Positions 26,094 through 38,200 of a stretch of DNA of 64,000 nt are shown in pieces. Position numbers and translations under genes: made by a program. The first letter of the stretch is position 1. Every line of letters begins with the position of its first letter. Below the pieces are notes generated by a model. That model ran no database searches, was not told the DNA's origin, and saw nothing but the letters and a program-made list of their open reading frames with translations. Source of the stretch: Arcanobacterium phocisimile. GTDB lineage: Bacteria; Actinomycetota; Actinomycetes; Actinomycetales; Actinomycetaceae. The DNA is taken from positions 1,674,001 to 1,738,000 of the forward strand of contig NZ_CP070228.1 in assembly GCF_016904675.1 (NCBI RefSeq), in the 5' to 3' direction.

Positions 26094-26138
26094 CAAGTGT
26101 GGGGAGTATATCTTATTGAGATACACTCCCCACACTTG
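26094..26138 (+). terminator. Terminator hairpin after nhaA
   Basis: A long inverted repeat (CAAGTGTGGGGAGT at 26094-26107 with its complement ending at 26138) around an AT-rich centre. No long T-run follows it. Confidence 0.65.
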
Positions 26139-26238
26139 TGTCTATCGTATCTGAACTTGCAGTGTTCAAATTGGTTGACAACATTGTCATATCAGATTGA
26201 AGCATCCCGGGTTTTCTTCCGTTTGAGAAGATGGCACG

Positions 26239-26427
26239 ATGTTTATCGTGCCAAAGAAATTTGATCAAGATGCTAAGGATCGGGTGGTCGGGCTTATCGA
26301 TGATAGGGTCCTTGCAGAAGGACTAACTATTAGTATTGCGTGCCAGGTTGTGGCACCCAAGCTTGGGGTTTCGTGGCATTCGGGGCGTCAATGGGGTCAA
26401 CAATCACGGCGTTCGGGTGGGGTTTAA
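26239..26427 (+). pseudogene. IS3-family transposase OrfA remnant
   Basis: 62 residues (MFIVPKKFDQDAKDRVVGLIDDRVLAEG..., APKLGVSWHSGRQWGQQSRRSG) corresponding to the helix-turn-helix part of an IS3 OrfA. The frame then ends prematurely. The expected leucine-zipper segment continues in another frame (EEVITENARL) before further damage near 26470. Confidence 0.8.
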
Positions 26428-26498
26428 ACGGGCTCAAGAAGAGGTTATTACGGAAAATGCTCGGCTGGGATGAGAAATCTAGGAGTTACGTGATATGA

Positions 26499-27491
<993 letters not shown>

Positions 27492-27610
27492 GAAGAAAAC
27501 CCGGTACACTTCAGCCTAATCCGGTAGGTTGTGTTGTTCTTCATTGGGTCCTTTAATTACGCTTTCGATGGCTTATCTGTTTGTTCAGATTTCACCTTCA
27601 TTGACCTAGA

Positions 27611-27633
27611 CTCAGGCCACACTAAGGCCTGAG
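27611..27633. repeat. Small inverted repeat between the IS and the surface-protein gene
   Basis: CTCAGGCC (27611-27618) and GGCCTGAG (27626-27633) form an 8-bp stem with a 7-nt loop. The interval 27514-27672 otherwise holds nothing I can identify. Confidence 0.5.
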
Positions 27634-27672
27634 GATTCTTACGACTCCAAGCATCAGAAAAGGGAATATAAA

Positions 27673-27708
27673 AGCTTCCCGTCACGGTTAATTCTGTAAC
27701 GGGAAGCT
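27673..27708 (-). terminator. Terminator of the surface-protein gene
   Basis: A 10-bp stem AGCTTCCCGT / ACGGGAAGCT (27673-27682 with 27699-27708), followed on the minus strand by TTTATATTCCC. It lies 42 bp after the stop at 27750. Confidence 0.75.
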
Positions 27709-27749
27709 ATTATAGCTAGATTATTATCTAGCTTATTCGATTCAAATCA

Positions 27750-30700
27750 TCATGCTTTCTTTTTACGGCTGATGAAGAAACAACCAATGGCGACCATCGC
27801 AATTGCTAGAATTCCTAATCCACCAATTTCTAGGCCGGTCTTGGCTAGCGGCGTAGGCTCTTCAGGTGTGAGGGATGGTTTATCTTCCATGACAACCTTG
27901 GCGTCCTTAGCAACAACAAACTCGTCACCCTGCTTGACCTCAACCTTGCCACCATTCTTATCGAACGACACACGGAAAGTAATCGACTCAGCCTTATCAA
28001 AACCAAGTGGAGCCTGATCCTCAACCATGGTGTAAACACCAGCAGTCAAACCAAACACCTTAGCCTGGCCCTCAGAAGTCCACTCATGAACAACCTTGCC
28101 ATCAGCTTTCTCGCCTTCAACAATCTTCAAAGACGCACCAGCCAGCTCTTTACCCTGACCAGCAATAACCTTCGAGAACGTCACACCAATTTCTTCAGGC
28201 TTATAGTCATTGACAAATGCTGCCTCAACCAGCTTACTCTTTGTAACCTCTACCGTGACAGGATCAGGATTCTTAACCAAAGTAAAACCAGCAATCTTCG
28301 TATTACCAACTTCTTTCACAGTACACGAAGTACCAACAGGGAACTCCTTGCCCACAGAAACAGGAACACCATCTCCCCTGGCTTTCACCGCGCCTACCTG
28401 ATCACCACAGGTATAAGAAAACTCAAATTCCTTATCCTTAGCAGCATCAGTCGTAACACCAGTAACCAACTTCTTGACCTGGAAAGTAGCCTTCTCAGGC
28501 TCAACCTTCTCATAGTGGTTGTTAAAAGTAGCTACATTTGCCTTATTTTTAGCTAAAACAACCGTCGTATCAGCGGCTTTGATCTTCAGCACATAACCTG
28601 GAACATCAGTATTACCAACTTCTTTCACAGTACACGAAGTACCAACAGGGAACTCCTTGCCCACAGAAACAGGAACACCATCTCCCCTGGCTTTCACCGC
28701 GCCTACCTGATCACCACAGGTATAAGAAAACTCAAATTCCTTATCCTTAGCAGCATCAGTCGTAACACCAGTAACCAACTTCTTGACCTGGAAAGTAGCC
28801 TTCTCAGGCTCAACCTTCTCATAGTGGTTGTTAAAAGTAGCTACATTTGCCTTATTTTTAGCTAAAACAACCGTCGTATCAGCGGCTTTGATCTTCAGCA
28901 CATAACCTGGAACATCAGTATTACCAACTTCTTTCACAGTACACGAAGTACCAACAGGGAACTCCTTGCCCACAGAAACAGGAACACCATCTCCCCTGGC
29001 TTTCACCGCGCCTACCTGATCACCACAGGTATAAGAAAACTCAAATTCCTTATCCTTAGCAGCATCAGTCGTAACACCAGTAACCAACTTCTTGACCTGG
29101 AAAGTAGCCTTCTCAGGCTCAACCTTCTCATAGTGGTTGTTAAAAGTAGCTACATTTGCCTTATTTTTAGCTAAAACAACCGTCGTATCAGCGGCTTTGA
29201 TCTTCAGCACATAACCTGGAACATCAGTATTACCAACTTCTTTCACAGTACACGAAGTACCAACAGGGAACTCCTTGCCCACAGAAACAGGAACACCATC
29301 TCCCCTGGCTTTCACCGCGCCTACCTGATCACCACAGGTATAAGAAAACTCAAATTCCTTATCCTTAGCAGCATCAGTCGTAACACCAGTAACCAACTTC
29401 TTGACCTGGAAAGTAGCCTTCTCAGGCTCAACCTTCTCATAGTGGTTGTTAAAAGTAGCTACATTTGCCTTATTTTTAGCTAAAACAACCGTCGTATCAG
29501 CGGCTTTGATCTTCAGCACATAACCTGGAACATCAGTATTACCAACTTCTTTCACAGTACACGAAGTACCAACAGGGAACTCCTTGCCCACAGAAACAGG
29601 AACACCATCTCCCCTGGCTTTCACCGCGCCTACCTGATCACCACAGGTATAAGAAAACTCAAATTCCTTATCCTTAGCAGCATCAGTCGTAACACCAGTA
29701 ACCAACTTCTTGACCTGGAAAGTAGCCTTCTCAGGCTCAACCTTCTCATAGTGGTTGTTAAAAGTAGCTACATTTGCCTTATTTTTAGCTAAAACAACCG
29801 TCGTATCAGCGGCTTTGATCTTCAGCACATAACCTGGAACATCAGTATTACCAACTTCTTTCACACTACACGAAGTACCTAGCGGAAAATCTCCTACTTT
29901 AGCTAACTCGCCGTTACCCTTAACGGCTATCGTTCCTGTCTCACCACCACAAGAATACGAGAACTCAAACTGCTTGTTTTTACCAGCATTATTTTCAGTT
30001 CCAGTAACATGTTTTTGAACTAGGAAGGCTCCTTTTTCCCGCTCATACTTGTTGACAAAAACAAACTCTGCAGTCTCATCCTCTCCAATGGTCAAAGTCT
30101 GTTCTTTAGGCTTCAGCAGCGTATAGCCGTCAACCTTCGCAGAGTCCGCATTCTCTTTAATAGTGCAAGAAGTACCAATAGGGAAAAACTTGTCCGCGAC
30201 CTTTTCTTCACCTGCTTGGAGAACTAGTTTTCCAGACTGCCCATCGGTACACGTGTAGCTAAACTCATATTCTTTATTCTTATTTTCTTCACCTGTAAAA
30301 CCGGAAACAGTTTTTTTCACCTTAAAAGTATTAACTGTTGGCTTTTCACGTGTTATAATGTTTTGATTTCTCGGGTTTTCAGCTTCATAAATACCAATAT
30401 GAATCGTGTTATATTCAAAATACGAGATTTCAACTGATTCTTGCAGAATTTGTTTCACTAAATCCTTGATTTTTTTCTGTGTTTCAGTCGGAAAATAACG
30501 CGTACGTGAATCTGTAGGATTGGAGCCAGCTTTTCTATAATCTGTCAAACTCCAAATAGCACCCTGCACTGCCAAAAAATACGCTTCTTTTTCCGGTGCA
30601 CGGTGGTCTTCGAACCCCGTCCTACCTTTGAAGGTATTCGCAAGACTTTCAAGTTCTTTTCGATGGTTTTCGGAATATTTTATAACTTGCTTTACGCGCG

Positions 30701-31001
30701 TTAAGAGCTCTTCAGCGCTGTTGGATTTAGGATCCTCTACCAGTCTTTTAAGATTATCTGCGGTCGGATCTAACTTTTTAAACAGTGGATTTTTTGCCCC
30801 CCATCTCTTCAAAAAAGTTTTATTGAGGTTAATACACCAACCATCAACTTCAGTTTGACCATCTTTAATTTTTAACACATTACCAAATGAGGACATATAG
30901 CCTTCATATTTATATTCATCAGCATTGGCCACCTGAGTAAACGAGCTAAACATCAACACAAGTGTCAATAACAGGCTTGCAAATTTAGCAATTTTTTTCA
31001 T
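27750..31001 (-). CDS. Cell-wall-anchored thioester-domain surface protein with seven DUF5979-like repeats
   Basis: 1083 residues. In order: signal peptide (about 1-27, ending TQVANADEY); an N-terminal domain to about 215 with GWCINLN (Cys near 56) and VQGAIW (about 150-155), the Cys and phi-Q-x-x-phi-W motifs of thioester (TED) adhesins; two divergent and then five identical 103-residue DUF5979-like domains, each with SYTC and GTSC cysteines suited to a disulphide; a Cna-B/SpaA-like domain near 945-1040 (TFSKVIAGQGKELAGASLKI ... MEDKP); and a sorting signal LAKTG with hydrophobic helix and RKKKA tail. LAxTG is the class E sortase motif. The role should be covalent host attachment through the thioester (inference). 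An AAAGGA site precedes the ATG. Its base composition is clearly lower in G+C than its neighbours, which suggests transfer. No sortase gene is nearby. Confidence 0.88.
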   Translation of the reverse strand: MKKIAKFASLLLTLVLMFSSFTQVANADEYKYEGYMSSFGNVLKIKDGQTEVDGWCINLNKTFLKRWGAKNPLFKKLDPTADNLKRLVEDPKSNSAEELLTRVKQVIKYSENHRKELESLANTFKGRTGFEDHRAPEKEAYFLAVQGAIWSLTDYRKAGSNPTDSRTRYFPTETQKKIKDLVKQILQESVEISYFEYNTIHIGIYEAENPRNQNIITREKPTVNTFKVKKTVSGFTGEENKNKEYEFSYTCTDGQSGKLVLQAGEEKVADKFFPIGTSCTIKENADSAKVDGYTLLKPKEQTLTIGEDETAEFVFVNKYEREKGAFLVQKHVTGTENNAGKNKQFEFSYSCGGETGTIAVKGNGELAKVGDFPLGTSCSVKEVGNTDVPGYVLKIKAADTTVVLAKNKANVATFNNHYEKVEPEKATFQVKKLVTGVTTDAAKDKEFEFSYTCGDQVGAVKARGDGVPVSVGKEFPVGTSCTVKEVGNTDVPGYVLKIKAADTTVVLAKNKANVATFNNHYEKVEPEKATFQVKKLVTGVTTDAAKDKEFEFSYTCGDQVGAVKARGDGVPVSVGKEFPVGTSCTVKEVGNTDVPGYVLKIKAADTTVVLAKNKANVATFNNHYEKVEPEKATFQVKKLVTGVTTDAAKDKEFEFSYTCGDQVGAVKARGDGVPVSVGKEFPVGTSCTVKEVGNTDVPGYVLKIKAADTTVVLAKNKANVATFNNHYEKVEPEKATFQVKKLVTGVTTDAAKDKEFEFSYTCGDQVGAVKARGDGVPVSVGKEFPVGTSCTVKEVGNTDVPGYVLKIKAADTTVVLAKNKANVATFNNHYEKVEPEKATFQVKKLVTGVTTDAAKDKEFEFSYTCGDQVGAVKARGDGVPVSVGKEFPVGTSCTVKEVGNTKIAGFTLVKNPDPVTVEVTKSKLVEAAFVNDYKPEEIGVTFSKVIAGQGKELAGASLKIVEGEKADGKVVHEWTSEGQAKVFGLTAGVYTMVEDQAPLGFDKAESITFRVSFDKNGGKVEVKQGDEFVVAKDAKVVMEDKPSLTPEEPTPLAKTGLEIGGLGILAIAMVAIGCFFISRKKKA
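28303..29863 (-). repeat. Tandem array of five near-identical 309-bp repeats
   Basis: A fixed landmark (GCTTTCACCG) recurs at 28381, 28690, 28999, 29308 and 29617, exactly 309 bp apart. Between copies I see no base differences. Each unit codes for one 103-residue domain (ATFQVKKLVTGVTTDAAKDK ... HYEKVEPEK). Confidence 0.95.
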
Positions 31002-31144
31002 ACGCGATTCCTTTCTAATGCATTCGAATTTTAATACAGCAACGAAATTTCTAACTAGGTCTTTCGGAAAGTAGGAAATATACCTTCAACCCATACATTT
31101 GCAATAATTAGGTTGATAAAATATATCTGCTCACGCTTGTTCAA

Positions 31145-32101
31145 TTACAAGCGCGCCGCTTTTAGCGCTAAGCCGTCAAGGATATCGTGCTCGGAAATAG
31201 TCACCGCTGATATCTGATGCTCAGCTTCAGCACAGCGTTGCACAATACGTCGCACGACTTCTTGCCACACTAGTGCCCCAGCTCCCATCACATCCGCGCG
31301 TTGTGGATGCAAGAACGGGACTGCTGCCCGTTCCGCACCAGAAGCGTTGATAAACCAATCAGTAGCACGCTCAATTTCGGCAATACTCATCGATAAACCA
31401 TGGATACGCTCAGAGTCGTATGTCTCCAAGCCAAGGGCTAATGCAGCCACAGATGTTACTGTTCCTGCCAAACCAACGATTGCGCGAGCCTGGCCAAGAT
31501 CCACATGATATTCTGCCTCATCGAGTGCGTAGCGAATATCTGCACGCGCCAAGGCGATTTCTTCACTCGTTGGAGGATCAGATTTTAGCCTTCGTTCACG
31601 CATCCGCACTGACCCTACATCCATCGAAAACGCACTGATCACACTACCGTCGCGCTTACCTAAAACAAGTTCGGTTGAACCGCCACCTAAATCTATCGCA
31701 AGCATCGGCTCTATTGGATCAATAAGCGCTGAGATCGCACCCGCAAAGGACGTGCGTGCTTCTTCATCGCCGGAAAATACATTGACATCAACACCCAACC
31801 GTTCGCGCACACCGTCGATGAAAATATCTCGATTCGCAGCGTCGCGAGTAGCTGACGTCGCCGCGAAAACAACCGACTCGCATTCATGGTGACGGATACG
31901 TCGGGCATAGTCATCCACCACAGCTAACGTGCGTTCCAGCGCTTGGGGATCGAATTGTCCCGTACTATCGACTCCTTGGCCGAGCCGCACTATCTCAAGC
32001 CTGCGATCAATATCAGTTAGCTTGCCGTTTTCATCAACATCGGCGATCAGCAATCGAATCGAATTCGTACCGCAGTCAATCCCAGCAACTCGCTTCGTCA
32101 T
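31145..32101 (-). CDS. ppx: Exopolyphosphatase (Ppx/GppA family)
   Basis: 318 residues from the ATG at 32101. Actin-like ATPase fold motifs are present: VAGIDCGTNSIRLLIADV (phosphate 1, residues 4-21), AATSATRDAANRD, and MLAIDLGGGSTELVLG (phosphate 2, about 138-153), with GLAGTVTSVAALAL and AVTISEHDILDGLAL near the C-terminus. It hydrolyses polyphosphate or pppGpp and so links to the stringent response. The frame extends to 32200, but that part overlaps the DUF501 gene and lacks family character. It follows DUF501 in the same operon, as in mycobacteria (Rv1024-Rv1026). Confidence 0.93.
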   Translation of the reverse strand: MTKRVAGIDCGTNSIRLLIADVDENGKLTDIDRRLEIVRLGQGVDSTGQFDPQALERTLAVVDDYARRIRHHECESVVFAATSATRDAANRDIFIDGVRERLGVDVNVFSGDEEARTSFAGAISALIDPIEPMLAIDLGGGSTELVLGKRDGSVISAFSMDVGSVRMRERRLKSDPPTSEEIALARADIRYALDEAEYHVDLGQARAIVGLAGTVTSVAALALGLETYDSERIHGLSMSIAEIERATDWFINASGAERAAVPFLHPQRADVMGAGALVWQEVVRRIVQRCAEAEHQISAVTISEHDILDGLALKAARL

Positions 32102-32105
32102 TCCT

Positions 32106-32684
32106 TCACCCCTGGGTTGTCCAAGCGTCTGACTCGGCATCGTCGTGTGAACCACAGTGACACACGTTCGGATCCCATCCGGCCTGTGCCAGAGCATCAT
32201 CGCCAGCCGGGCAAACCCCTGGGCCTACCGCAAGCGCATAGCCAGCCAACGCGTGTAAACACTTCACGCGGTCAGGCATTCCACCAGCGGACTTACCAGC
32301 GATTTCTGGGACTTCATCAAGGATGTCGCGGCGTGCAACATACGATTGGTGTGCTCGAGTATGTGCCTGCGCGTACTGCGGGTCATTAGCTAGGCGTTCG
32401 TTATATTTAACCATGTCTCCGGAGCTTTCAATTCGCGAAATTTCGCGCACTAGCCACGGGTAGGACAGGTAGAACAAAGTAGGGAATGGTGAACCATCAG
32501 GCAACCGTGGATAGGTAATTGTCACCGCTGGTGCACCACATACACAACGAGCACCGATACCGACGAGTCCACGCGGATCACGACCGAGTTGTTCAGTAAG
32601 GATCTCTCGATCACCGGGACGGATTTCGGTGGCCTTGACTGCAACTCGTTGTAGAACGTCGAGTGGAATAGAAACAGAGGTCAT
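32106..32684 (-). CDS. DUF501 domain-containing protein
   Basis: 192 residues, mostly one DUF501 domain. Characteristic segments are QLGRDPRGLVGIGARCVCGAPAVTITYPRLPDGSPFPTLFYLSYPWLVREISRIE, HQSYVARRDIL and GGMPDRVKCLHALAGYALAVGPGVCPAGDDAL. Conserved Cys and His residues (CVCG, CLHAL, VCPAG, CHC) hint at metal binding, but no activity is known. It sits between ftsB-like and ppx, the order also found in other actinobacteria. Confidence 0.93.
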   Translation of the reverse strand: MTSVSIPLDVLQRVAVKATEIRPGDREILTEQLGRDPRGLVGIGARCVCGAPAVTITYPRLPDGSPFPTLFYLSYPWLVREISRIESSGDMVKYNERLANDPQYAQAHTRAHQSYVARRDILDEVPEIAGKSAGGMPDRVKCLHALAGYALAVGPGVCPAGDDALAQAGWDPNVCHCGSHDDAESDAWTTQG

Positions 32685-32718
32685 GTCGCCTAGTCCTTTA
32701 GGTTAGATTGGTCTGGGT

Positions 32719-33459
32719 TTACTGCTGGAATTCTTGCTGTGGGTCTTGGGTCGGCGTCGATTCCGGCGGCGTCGATTCAGTTGTTGGGGATTCCGGTGCC
32801 GGTGCTTCCGGCTCCGGAGAGTCGTTGAGAATCGGGGTATTTTGCGGGTTGGCGCGTTCCCCAACTTGCCCGGCGATAACTAGGGAGTCCCAACCGGTGA
32901 CGAAGAACGGTGTTTTTTCCCGGCGAAGCCGGTTCACTTCTTCCGTGCGCTTATTCAGCCGCGTCGTTGCATCGCCTTGTTTGGGATCCTTAGCAATATA
33001 TAAGGTCTGCCCCGGCATAACAAATCCGAGCCGTTCGCGCGCTTGAGCCTGGATGAATACCGGATCGCTCCAGAGCGCCTTTTCTTCTTCAAGAGTTTCG
33101 ACTCGTTCTTTCGCAATAGCAAGTTCCGATTTTGCTTGACGGATTTCTTCTTGTTGCGCCAAATACTGCGTGAGCGGATTAGCTATGATAAGAACTCCGA
33201 TAAGGGCGAACATCATAATAGTTGCTAAACGTAACGAGATCCGGTGCGTCTTATCTCGCCCTTCGAAAACGATATGGTGTTCTTGAGAAAAGCGGGACCG
33301 GAAGCCCTGTTTTTGACTTCGTTGTACGCCGGGCGTCGATCGTCTTTTCTGGCCGGGTCGCGGCGGGTTCGTCAATGGTTTCGTGTGCCGTTGGCTCGTT
33401 GCGCGTACACGAGATGATCCGGGGGTCCCGGATGAGTGCTTTTTCGGACGACGAACCAT
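32719..33459 (-). CDS. Septum formation initiator, FtsB/DivIC-like
   Basis: 246 residues. It has a basic disordered N-terminus (about 1-75), one membrane helix (ISLRLATIMMFALIGVLIIANPLT, about 80-103), a coiled coil (QYLAQQEEIRQAKSELAIAKERVETLEEEKALW) and the family segment DPVFIQAQARERLGFVMPGQTLYI, then a Pro/Glu-rich tail after residue 190. FtsB-like proteins bridge FtsL and FtsQ in the divisome. The start at 33459 (MVRRPKKHS) is preferred over the open upstream part to 33522. It lies between eno and DUF501, as in other actinobacteria. Confidence 0.9.
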   Translation of the reverse strand: MVRRPKKHSSGTPGSSRVRATSQRHTKPLTNPPRPGQKRRSTPGVQRSQKQGFRSRFSQEHHIVFEGRDKTHRISLRLATIMMFALIGVLIIANPLTQYLAQQEEIRQAKSELAIAKERVETLEEEKALWSDPVFIQAQARERLGFVMPGQTLYIAKDPKQGDATTRLNKRTEEVNRLRREKTPFFVTGWDSLVIAGQVGERANPQNTPILNDSPEPEAPAPESPTTESTPPESTPTQDPQQEFQQ

Positions 33460-33595
33460 GCCTATAAGTTTAGAGCTCTTGGAGCTAAAACGGGAGAGGG
33501 AGGCGGTGAGCCATCCCACCATCTTTATTCGACGCGAGAAATTTGTCTTTCGCCCTTGCCTCTTTACGTCTCCGATGGGAGTAACGCTAGGTAAA

Positions 33596-33641
33596 ATATA
33601 CGTCAGGCGGTCCTGCTTTCGCGGAACCGCCTGACGTATAT
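33596..33641 (-). terminator. Terminator of eno
   Basis: A long stem with arms ATATACGTCAGGCGGT (33596-33611) and ACCGCCTGACGTATAT (33626-33641) lies 25 bp after the eno stop. The symmetrical AT ends allow action on both strands. Confidence 0.85.
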
Positions 33642-33665
33642 GTTCTAGCTTAAGCTAGTTGAGTC

Positions 33666-34964
<1,299 letters not shown>

Positions 34965-34984
34965 TTATTTTTGGTCTTGCAGTC

Positions 34985-35010
34985 TCGTGCTGGAAAGTTT
35001 TCCAACACGT
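34985..35010. promoter_or_regulatory. Hairpin in the eno leader; rest of the eno-mfd spacer
   Basis: CGTGCTGGAAA and TTTCCAACACG form a near-perfect stem about 40-65 nt upstream of the eno start, so the mRNA leader may fold here. The remaining spacer 35011-35282 shows only a possible 29-codon ORF (35172-35261, minus) directly behind mfd. Confidence 0.4.
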
Positions 35011-35171
35011 ACTCTTCTATTGTCCTACGTTTTGTGTCATTTGGGTATCCCGATGGCCATACTGATCGAAATTACTCACGACAAGAGCTAAACGGGCATA
35101 ATTTTTTGGCTATATCCCGGCTAAAAGTCCTATGAGATAGTCGATTACGCGTCTGGCTTATTCCGATCGGC

Positions 35172-35261
35172 TCATCGATTTTTCAGAGCAGAATACTTCT
35201 TATCCGACATGCGATCACCGCGAACCTCAACTGCATACTCGCTAGCGCGCTTGCCTGCCAT
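35172..35261 (-). CDS. Possible 29-residue ORF behind mfd
   Basis: ATG to TGA, MAGKRASEYAVEVRGDRMSDKKYSALKNR. It is basic and lacks a clear ribosome site, and I do not recognise it. It could be a small protein, a decayed C-terminus of a lost gene, or chance. Confidence 0.2.
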   Translation of the reverse strand: MAGKRASEYAVEVRGDRMSDKKYSALKNR

Positions 35262-35282
35262 CGGCCGCAAAATTGTCGCTGG

Positions 35283-38200
35283 TCAGGCCAGCAGTTGCTC
35301 CATAATCTTTTTCACTGCCGCAATCATTTCATCGTTTTCTAACATTGTCTGCGCAGCAAGCACGCTACGTTCGTGTGACGATCGATGTAAATCCGATAGC
35401 GGAATCAGAATTGTACGTATTGCAGCTTTCGCCACAGCTTTCGGATACAACCGGCGCAGACGAGCATGCTTGGAGTCTGAAAGGACTACCGGAGCGATCC
35501 GCAGGTTCTTTCCCATCACAGTGATTTCTTCAACACCATACGAGCGCGCTTGTTCCCGCAGTGCAGCAAGGGCGAACAACCGATCTACTTCCACCGGTAT
35601 CTTGCCATACCGATCGATGAGTTCTTGGCGCACGTCATCACGCTGTTGCTCGTTAACCGCCGAAGCAATCTTCGTGTAAATCTCTAACCGTAAGCGTTCC
35701 GAAGTCACCCAACGTTCTGGAACATAGGCTTCGACGGGGAGCTCGATACGCATTTCTGCTTGTTGTTCAGCTTCGGTGCGTTTATCTTGCCCGGTCAACT
35801 GCGCTACAGCTTCCGAAACCATCCGCAGATAGAGATCGAATCCGACTCCGGCGATGTGCCCGGACTGTTCACCGCCCAAAATATTTCCAGCACCACGAAT
35901 TTCAAGGTCTTTCATTGCGACCTGGATACCGGCACCGAGCTCCGAATGGGCAGCAATGGTACGCAGTCGTTCAATCGCAGTTTCAGTCATCGACTTATCG
36001 CGTGGATACAGGAAGTAGGCGTAGGCGCGCTCTCTTCCTCGCCCCACTCGGCCACGTAGCTGATGAAGCTGAGATAAGCCAAGTTTATGAGCATCTTCGA
36101 CAATCAACGTATTTGCGTTCGAAATATCGAGGCCGGTTTCCACAATTGTGGTACACACAAGTACGTCTATTTCTTTATCCCAGAATGCTTGAATAACATC
36201 TTCTAGCTGGGTTTCACTCATCTTTCCATGCGCCACACCCACGCGTGCTTGTGGAACAAGTTCGGTGATCTCATGAGCTACTCGATGGATAGACTGGGTG
36301 CGATTATGGACATAAAATACCTGACCATCACGCAACAATTCACGTTTGATAGCGGCCGAAATTTGCCGGTTTTCATGCGCACCCACGTAGGTGAGAATCG
36401 GGTGGCGTTCTTCCGGCGGGGTAGCCAGCGTCGACATCTGGCGAATACCCGTCACTGCCATTTCCAACGTTCGCGGGATCGGCGTTGCCGACATCGACAG
36501 CACATCAACTGACGAATACAACTGTTTGAGCATTTCTTTGTGTTCGACGCCGAAGCGTTGTTCTTCGTCGATAATGACCAAACCTAGGTTTTTGAAGCGG
36601 ACGTCTCCGGTGATGAGTCGATGTGTCCCGATAACGACGTCGATCGTTCCTTCACGCACGCCTTTTCGGACGTCTTCGGCTTCTTTCGCGCTTTGGAAGC
36701 GCGACAAGCTAGCTACTCGGACCGGGAATCCGGAGTATCGTTCGATGAATGTCTCGGCGTGCTGTTGGACAAGCAACGTGGTTGGTACAAGCACGGCAAC
36801 CTGCATATTATCTTGGACTGCTTTGAACGCTGCGCGTACCGCGATCTCAGTTTTTCCATAACCGACGTCGCCCGAGATGAGCCGATCCATGGGTTCTGGC
36901 GATTCCATATCGCGCTTGACCTCTTCGATGGTGGTCAACTGATCTGGGGTTTCGACGTACATGAACGCATCTTCAAGTTCGCGTTGCCACGGTGTATCTG
37001 GGCCGAACGCATGACCTTTAGTTGCGCGACGCTTGGCGTAAAGCCGGATGAGTTCTTTGGCGATTTGTTTGACTGCTGCGCGCGCTTTCGCTTTGGTTTT
37101 ATCCCAGTCAGCACCGCCCATCTTGTTTAGTGACGGGGAATCACCACCGGAATATTTTGTTACATAATCGAGCTGATCGGTAGGAACCCACAGCTGGTCA
37201 CGAGCCCCGCCGCGTTTCGAGGCCGCGTATTCGAGCACGACGTATTCGCGTTGGCTGCCAGATGAACCCCCAAGTGATCGTTTAGCTAGCTTGACGAATT
37301 GCGCGACACCGTGGCGTTGATGAACGACGTAGTCGCCTGGCTTAAGCTGGAGCGGATCGACGGCGTTTTTCCGCCGCTTTGGCATGACTTGCTGAGGAAC
37401 AAATCCGGATTTTTTGCGTTGCAACAAATCTTGGGAGCCATAGATTGCGATCTTACGTTCTTCGTCCACGAAGCCGGTCAGCATCGGAACAGCCGCCACA
37501 TAGATGACACCCGCGGTAAGTTCTTCTGGAAGATCTTCTACATAGGAGACTGCATAGCCTGCTGATTCGATCTGTTCAGCTAGTCTTCTACCAAGCCCTG
37601 GACCTTGCGTGGTGAGCACGATCTGCCAGCCTTGCCGCCCAAGCGTGCCTACGTGTTCGATTGTGGCATCAACGTTACCGCCGAAGCTTTGTGGTTCGTG
37701 AATATGAAAATCGGTCGCGTCTGGGTGAGGCAAGCCGCCTATCGTCCACCAATCTTGACCTGCTTCGATCACCGACGCACGAGCAGTAGACAGCGCGATG
37801 AACGACGCCATATCAACTGAAACTGGCAACTGCCCACCAGCCACCGCGACATTCCAGGCAGCTGCAAGAAATTCTTCAGTTGTTTCTACCAGCGAATCAG
37901 CTCGAGCTACTACTCGTTCTGGCTCCATGACGATAAAGCGCGAGTTTTTCGGCATAAGTTCACTGACCGGGGTCATGGACGGAACCAGAACTGGCATCAG
38001 TGATTCCATGCCTTCAACCGCAATGCCGTTGGCAATTTTTTCCAACATATCTACTGCACCGGGCAACTGCGTCATGGCCTCACTTGCCCGCGAACGCACA
38101 TCATCAGTGAGCAGTAATTCCCGGCATGGCGGAGCATAAACATGTGCGCGTTTGTTCAAAGAACGCTGGTCAGCCACTGCAAAGGTACGGATGTCGTCGA

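Noticed and set aside
28303-29863. Regular direct repeats that could suggest a CRISPR array
   Set aside because: The 309-bp units are fully coding in one frame and contain no unique spacers; they are tandem protein domains.
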